Positions 61,103-64,000 of a stretch of 64,000 nucleotides of DNA are shown in pieces. A model generated the notes under the pieces. It worked only from the letters and a program-made list of their open reading frames with translations, was not told where the DNA came from and ran no database searches. The stretch comes from Bradyrhizobium sp. 195. GTDB lineage: Bacteria; Pseudomonadota; Alphaproteobacteria; Rhizobiales; Xanthobacteraceae. Within the stretch, counting starts at the first letter, position 1, and every line of letters begins with the position of its first letter. A program made the position numbers and the translations under genes. Location: NCBI RefSeq assembly GCF_023101665.1, contig NZ_CP082161.1, positions 2,728,001-2,792,000 on the forward strand, written 5' to 3'.

Positions 61103-61172
61103 CTCTGGATTGCTTCGTCACATCAGCGCAAAATTGCTACGCAATTTTGTCGCGAGCTCCTCGCAATGACGT
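61103..61172. repeat. Short palindromic repeat, family 5
   Basis: Opens with CTCTGGATTGCTTCGTC and closes with GCTCCTCGCAATGACG, with the stem CAAAATTGC-TAC-GCAATTTTG (61127-61149) between. The flanks resemble a rhizobial repeat found near gene ends. It follows family 4 directly, making a composite of two repeat types. Confidence 0.7.
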
Positions 61173-61194
61173 GGAGAGAGTGCGGGCTGCCCCG

Positions 61195-64000
61195 CTACTC
61201 TGCAGCCGCGGCAAAACGGCTGTTCTCGAGCTCAGCAATCAGCCGCGCCTTCTCCGCCGAGGCCTGCTTGATGTTGGCTTCCTTGACGTGGCCGAAGCCA
61301 CGAATCGTCTCGGGCACGCGCGCGAGCCTCGTAAGCAGCGGAATCTGCGCCGCTTGCAGCCCTACGATCCGCTGGTCGATCATGCCGAGATAATCCTCAA
61401 CCAGCTTGCGCTCGGTGCGGCGCTCCTCGGTTCTGCCGAACGGATCGAATGCGCCGCCACGCAGGAACTTGAGCCTGGCCAGCACGCGGAAGGCGTGGAT
61501 CATCCAGCCGCCGAACTCCTGTTTCTGGAGCCGACCCGTCGTCTTGTCGCGTTTCGCGAAGATCGGCGGGGCGAGGTGGTATTTCAGGCGGAAATCGCCA
61601 TCAAATTTCTCGGACACCTTCCTGGCGAAGCTGCCGTCGGTGTAGAGCCGCGCGACCTCGTACTCGTCCTTATAGGCCATCAGCTTGAACAGGTTCTTGG
61701 CGACGGCCTCGGTCAGCTCCATGGACGCCGGCGACGCCGCGCTCTCCGCCTTGCGTACCTTCGCGACCGCGGCGAGGTAGCGGTCGGCGTAGGTCTTGTC
61801 CTGGTAGCCGGTCAGGAATCCGGCCCGGGTCGCGATGATGTCGTCGAGCGATTTCGTCGGCGCGGCAGCCCGAGCCTTAAACTGCAGCACGCTGCGCACG
61901 CGCGACATGTCGTGGGCGGCGAGGCGGCCCCAAGTGAAGGCGAGCTTGTTCATCTCGATCGCGGCGCCATTGATCTCGATGGCACGGAGCAAGGCCTCCA
62001 GCGACAGCGGGATCGCGCCTCTCTGGAAAGCGAAGCCGAGCATGAAGGGATTGGTCGCGATGGAATCGCCCATCAGCGCTGAAGCAATGCCCGTCGCATC
62101 GATGATGTCGAGGTTCTTGTCGCCGACGGCGTCGCGCAGCACGGTCTGCATCGTGCCCATCTCGAAATCGAGATCGGGGTTTTGCACGAAGCTCGCGGTC
62201 GGCTGCAAATCGGCGTTGATATAGGCCTTGGTCACGCCGCGCTCGGCACGGCTGAGTGCGGAGGGACCTGCCGAGACGATCATGTCGCAGCCGAGAATGA
62301 CGTCGGCGCCGCCGGTGGTGATGCGAACCGCGGAGATGTCCTCCGGCTTCGGGGCGATGCGGACATGGCTCATCACGGCGCCGTTCTTCTGCGAAAGGCC
62401 CGTGAAGTCCAGTGCCGAGCAGCCGCGGCCATCGACATGGGCGGCCATGCCGAGCAGCGCGCCGATGGTGATGACGCCGGTGCCGCCGATGCCGGTGACG
62501 AGAATGTTGTAGGGGCCTTCCAGCTCACGTGCCGGCGGCAGCGGCAGGTCGGCGAACAGCTGTCCGGAATCGACGGCCGACGTCTTCATGCGCTTGAGCG
62601 TACCGCCGTGCACGGTCACGAAGCTCGGGCAAAAACCCTCGACGCAGGAATAGTCCTTGTTGCAGTTCGACTGGTCGATCTGGCGCTTGCGGCCGAACTC
62701 GGTCTCCAGCGGCTGAACCGAGACGCAGTTCGAGGCCTGGGAGCAGTCGCCGCAGCCTTCACACACCAGCTCGTTGATGAAGGCACGCTTGGCGGGATCG
62801 GGATAGAGCCCCCGCTTGCGGCGGCGGCGCTTTTCCGCGGCGCAGGTCTGGTCGTAGATCACGACCGTGAGGCCCTTGACGTCGCGCAACTCGCGCTGCA
62901 CGGCATCTAGTTCGCGACGGTGGTGGATGGTCGCGCCTTGCGGGAAGTAGTTTCCTTGCGGGTACTTGGTCGGATCGTCCGAGACGATCGCGAGCCGCTT
63001 GACGCCCTCGGCCCAGACCTGATGCGCGATCTGCGCGACGTTGAAGGCGCCTTCGGCCGGCTGGCCGCCGGTCATCGCGACGGCGTCGTTGTAGAGGATC
63101 TTGTAGGTGATGTTGATGCCGGCGGCCGATGCCGCGCGCAGGGCGAGCAGCCCGGAATGGGTGTAGGTGCCGTCACCGAGGTTCTGGAAGATGTGGGTCT
63201 CGGTCGTGAAGGGCGACTGGCCGATCCAGTTCACGCCTTCGGCGCCCATATGCGAGATCAGATCGGTGCGGCGGGTCGGCATGCTCAGGGCCATGCCGTG
63301 GCAGCCGATGCCGGCCATGGCGCGGCTGCCCTCCGGCACCCGCGTCGAAGTGTTGTGCGGGCAGCCCGAGCAGAAGAACGGCGTGCGTGCGAGCTTGATC
63401 GGCGCGCTGGTGGTGACGGGGTTGTCAAAGGCCTCGAGCCGGGCGAGGCGCTGCTCCAGCACCGGGCTGTGATGGCCGAGCTTGCGCAGCCGAGCGACGA
63501 GGGCGGAGGCAACAATCGTCGGCGTCAGCTCGCCCTCGCTCGGCAGTAGTGGTGCGCCACTCTCGTCGCGCTTGCCGGTGACGGTCGGGCGCCTGGATGC
63601 GTCGATATTGTAGAGGATGCGCATCAGCTGGTCTTCGATGAAGCCGCGCTTCTCCTCGACCACGAGCACGTCCTGGAGACCTTCGGCGAAACGTTTCGCG
63701 CCGCTTTCCTCCAACGGCCAGGTCAGCGCGACCTTGTAGATGCGCAGGCCGAGATCCTGCGCGTCCTTGTCGGTGATCCCCAAGTCGGCCAATGCCTGGC
63801 GCAGATCGAGATAGGCCTTGCCGGTCGCGACGATGCCAAGGCGCGCCGGTTTGGAATCGAGCACGATGCGGTCGAGCTGGTTGGCGCGGGCGAAGGCCTG
63901 CACCGCTTCCATCTTGGGGCCGAACAGGCGCCTCTCGGCGTCCAGCGGCGGATCCGGCCAGCGGATGTTGAGGCCGCCCGGCGGCATCTCGAAATCGTCT
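61195..64000 (-). CDS. Indolepyruvate ferredoxin oxidoreductase (fused IorA/IorB-type), 5' end outside window
   Basis: At least 934 residues of a protein of about 1150, running off the right edge; the reading frame is open to base 64000, so the start is not visible. It converts aryl pyruvates to aryl-acetyl-CoA with reduction of ferredoxin. Visible are the thiamine-diphosphate region (FFCSGCPHNTSTRVPEGSRA, GIGCHGMALS, NLGDGTYTHSGLLALR), a ferredoxin-like CEGCGDCSQASNC cluster site with further cysteines, and the gamma-type domain (GPYNILVTGIGGTGVITIGALL). The C-terminus carries an extra helical domain present in rhizobial homologs. Role: aromatic amino acid degradation. Confidence 0.93.
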   Translation of the reverse strand, partial: DDFEMPPGGLNIRWPDPPLDAERRLFGPKMEAVQAFARANQLDRIVLDSKPARLGIVATGKAYLDLRQALADLGITDKDAQDLGLRIYKVALTWPLEESGAKRFAEGLQDVLVVEEKRGFIEDQLMRILYNIDASRRPTVTGKRDESGAPLLPSEGELTPTIVASALVARLRKLGHHSPVLEQRLARLEAFDNPVTTSAPIKLARTPFFCSGCPHNTSTRVPEGSRAMAGIGCHGMALSMPTRRTDLISHMGAEGVNWIGQSPFTTETHIFQNLGDGTYTHSGLLALRAASAAGINITYKILYNDAVAMTGGQPAEGAFNVAQIAHQVWAEGVKRLAIVSDDPTKYPQGNYFPQGATIHHRRELDAVQRELRDVKGLTVVIYDQTCAAEKRRRRKRGLYPDPAKRAFINELVCEGCGDCSQASNCVSVQPLETEFGRKRQIDQSNCNKDYSCVEGFCPSFVTVHGGTLKRMKTSAVDSGQLFADLPLPPARELEGPYNILVTGIGGTGVITIGALLGMAAHVDGRGCSALDFTGLSQKNGAVMSHVRIAPKPEDISAVRITTGGADVILGCDMIVSAGPSALSRAERGVTKAYINADLQPTASFVQNPDLDFEMGTMQTVLRDAVGDKNLDIIDATGIASALMGDSIATNPFMLGFAFQRGAIPLSLEALLRAIEINGAAIEMNKLAFTWGRLAAHDMSRVRSVLQFKARAAAPTKSLDDIIATRAGFLTGYQDKTYADRYLAAVAKVRKAESAASPASMELTEAVAKNLFKLMAYKDEYEVARLYTDGSFARKVSEKFDGDFRLKYHLAPPIFAKRDKTTGRLQKQEFGGWMIHAFRVLARLKFLRGGAFDPFGRTEERRTERKLVEDYLGMIDQRIVGLQAAQIPLLTRLARVPETIRGFGHVKEANIKQASAEKARLIAELENSRFAAAAE

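Overview
The window is 64 kb of GC-rich, gene-dense DNA that reads like the chromosome of a slow-growing Rhizobiales bacterium, most probably Bradyrhizobium or a close relative. The signs are an hsp20 gene with a ROSE-type RNA thermometer leader, DUF1236 and HGGxSTG-type proteins, Bug-type solute receptors, several branched-chain (Liv-type) ABC transporters, acyl-CoA catabolism genes and several families of dispersed palindromic repeats. No tRNA, rRNA, CRISPR array or intact insertion sequence was seen. The genus is an inference from gene content.

Region 1 (0.4-8 kb): an Old Yellow Enzyme-type reductase, a Liv-type transporter (livG-livF-livH-livM) without its own binding protein, a hotdog thioesterase and a secreted tannase/feruloyl-esterase-family enzyme. 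Region 2 (8.5-24.1 kb) is the most distinctive part: two operons that converge at 15.2 kb. The rightward one encodes a Rieske oxygenase (alpha, beta), a PaaG-like crotonase, an SDR, an HSL-type hydrolase, an acyl-CoA dehydrogenase and a SnoaL-crotonase fusion. The leftward one encodes an FAD amine-oxidase/phytoene-desaturase-like oxidoreductase, LivF, LivG, a long-chain-type acyl-CoA ligase, LivH, LivM and the periplasmic receptor. A TetR gene starts beside the leftward operon, and a 21-bp element (18 of 21 positions identical) lies upstream of both operons. Together they look like a TetR-controlled uptake and CoA-dependent degradation system for an unidentified cyclic or aromatic acid.

Region 3 (24.4-26.8 kb): a lower-GC LysR/Bug-receptor pair. 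Region 4 (26.8-28.4 kb): a heat-shock locus with hsp20 behind a ROSE leader, a linked 106-aa protein, and a divergent pair of tiny paralogous proteins. Region 5 (28.4-38.2 kb): metabolic genes (VOC protein, CoA transferase, DUF72, M20 amidohydrolase, enolase-superfamily enzyme, M20-type peptidase, Omp25-like porin, MFS carrier) with palindromic repeats between them.

Region 6 (38.4-46.7 kb): small conserved hypotheticals, a second orphan Bug receptor, a Nudix hydrolase, a DUF1236 protein, and a divergent pair of cell-wall enzymes (lytic transglycosylase and L,D-transpeptidase). Region 7 (46.8-55.6 kb): urate hydroxylase PuuD with a cytochrome c tail, a PQQ-type sugar dehydrogenase, an SDR, the cyoABCD quinol oxidase operon and a secreted nuclease. 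Region 8 (55.8-64 kb): a GMC oxidoreductase with a possible small subunit, an HtrA-like protease without a visible export signal, a flavoprotein dehydrogenase, and a large indolepyruvate ferredoxin oxidoreductase that runs off the right edge.
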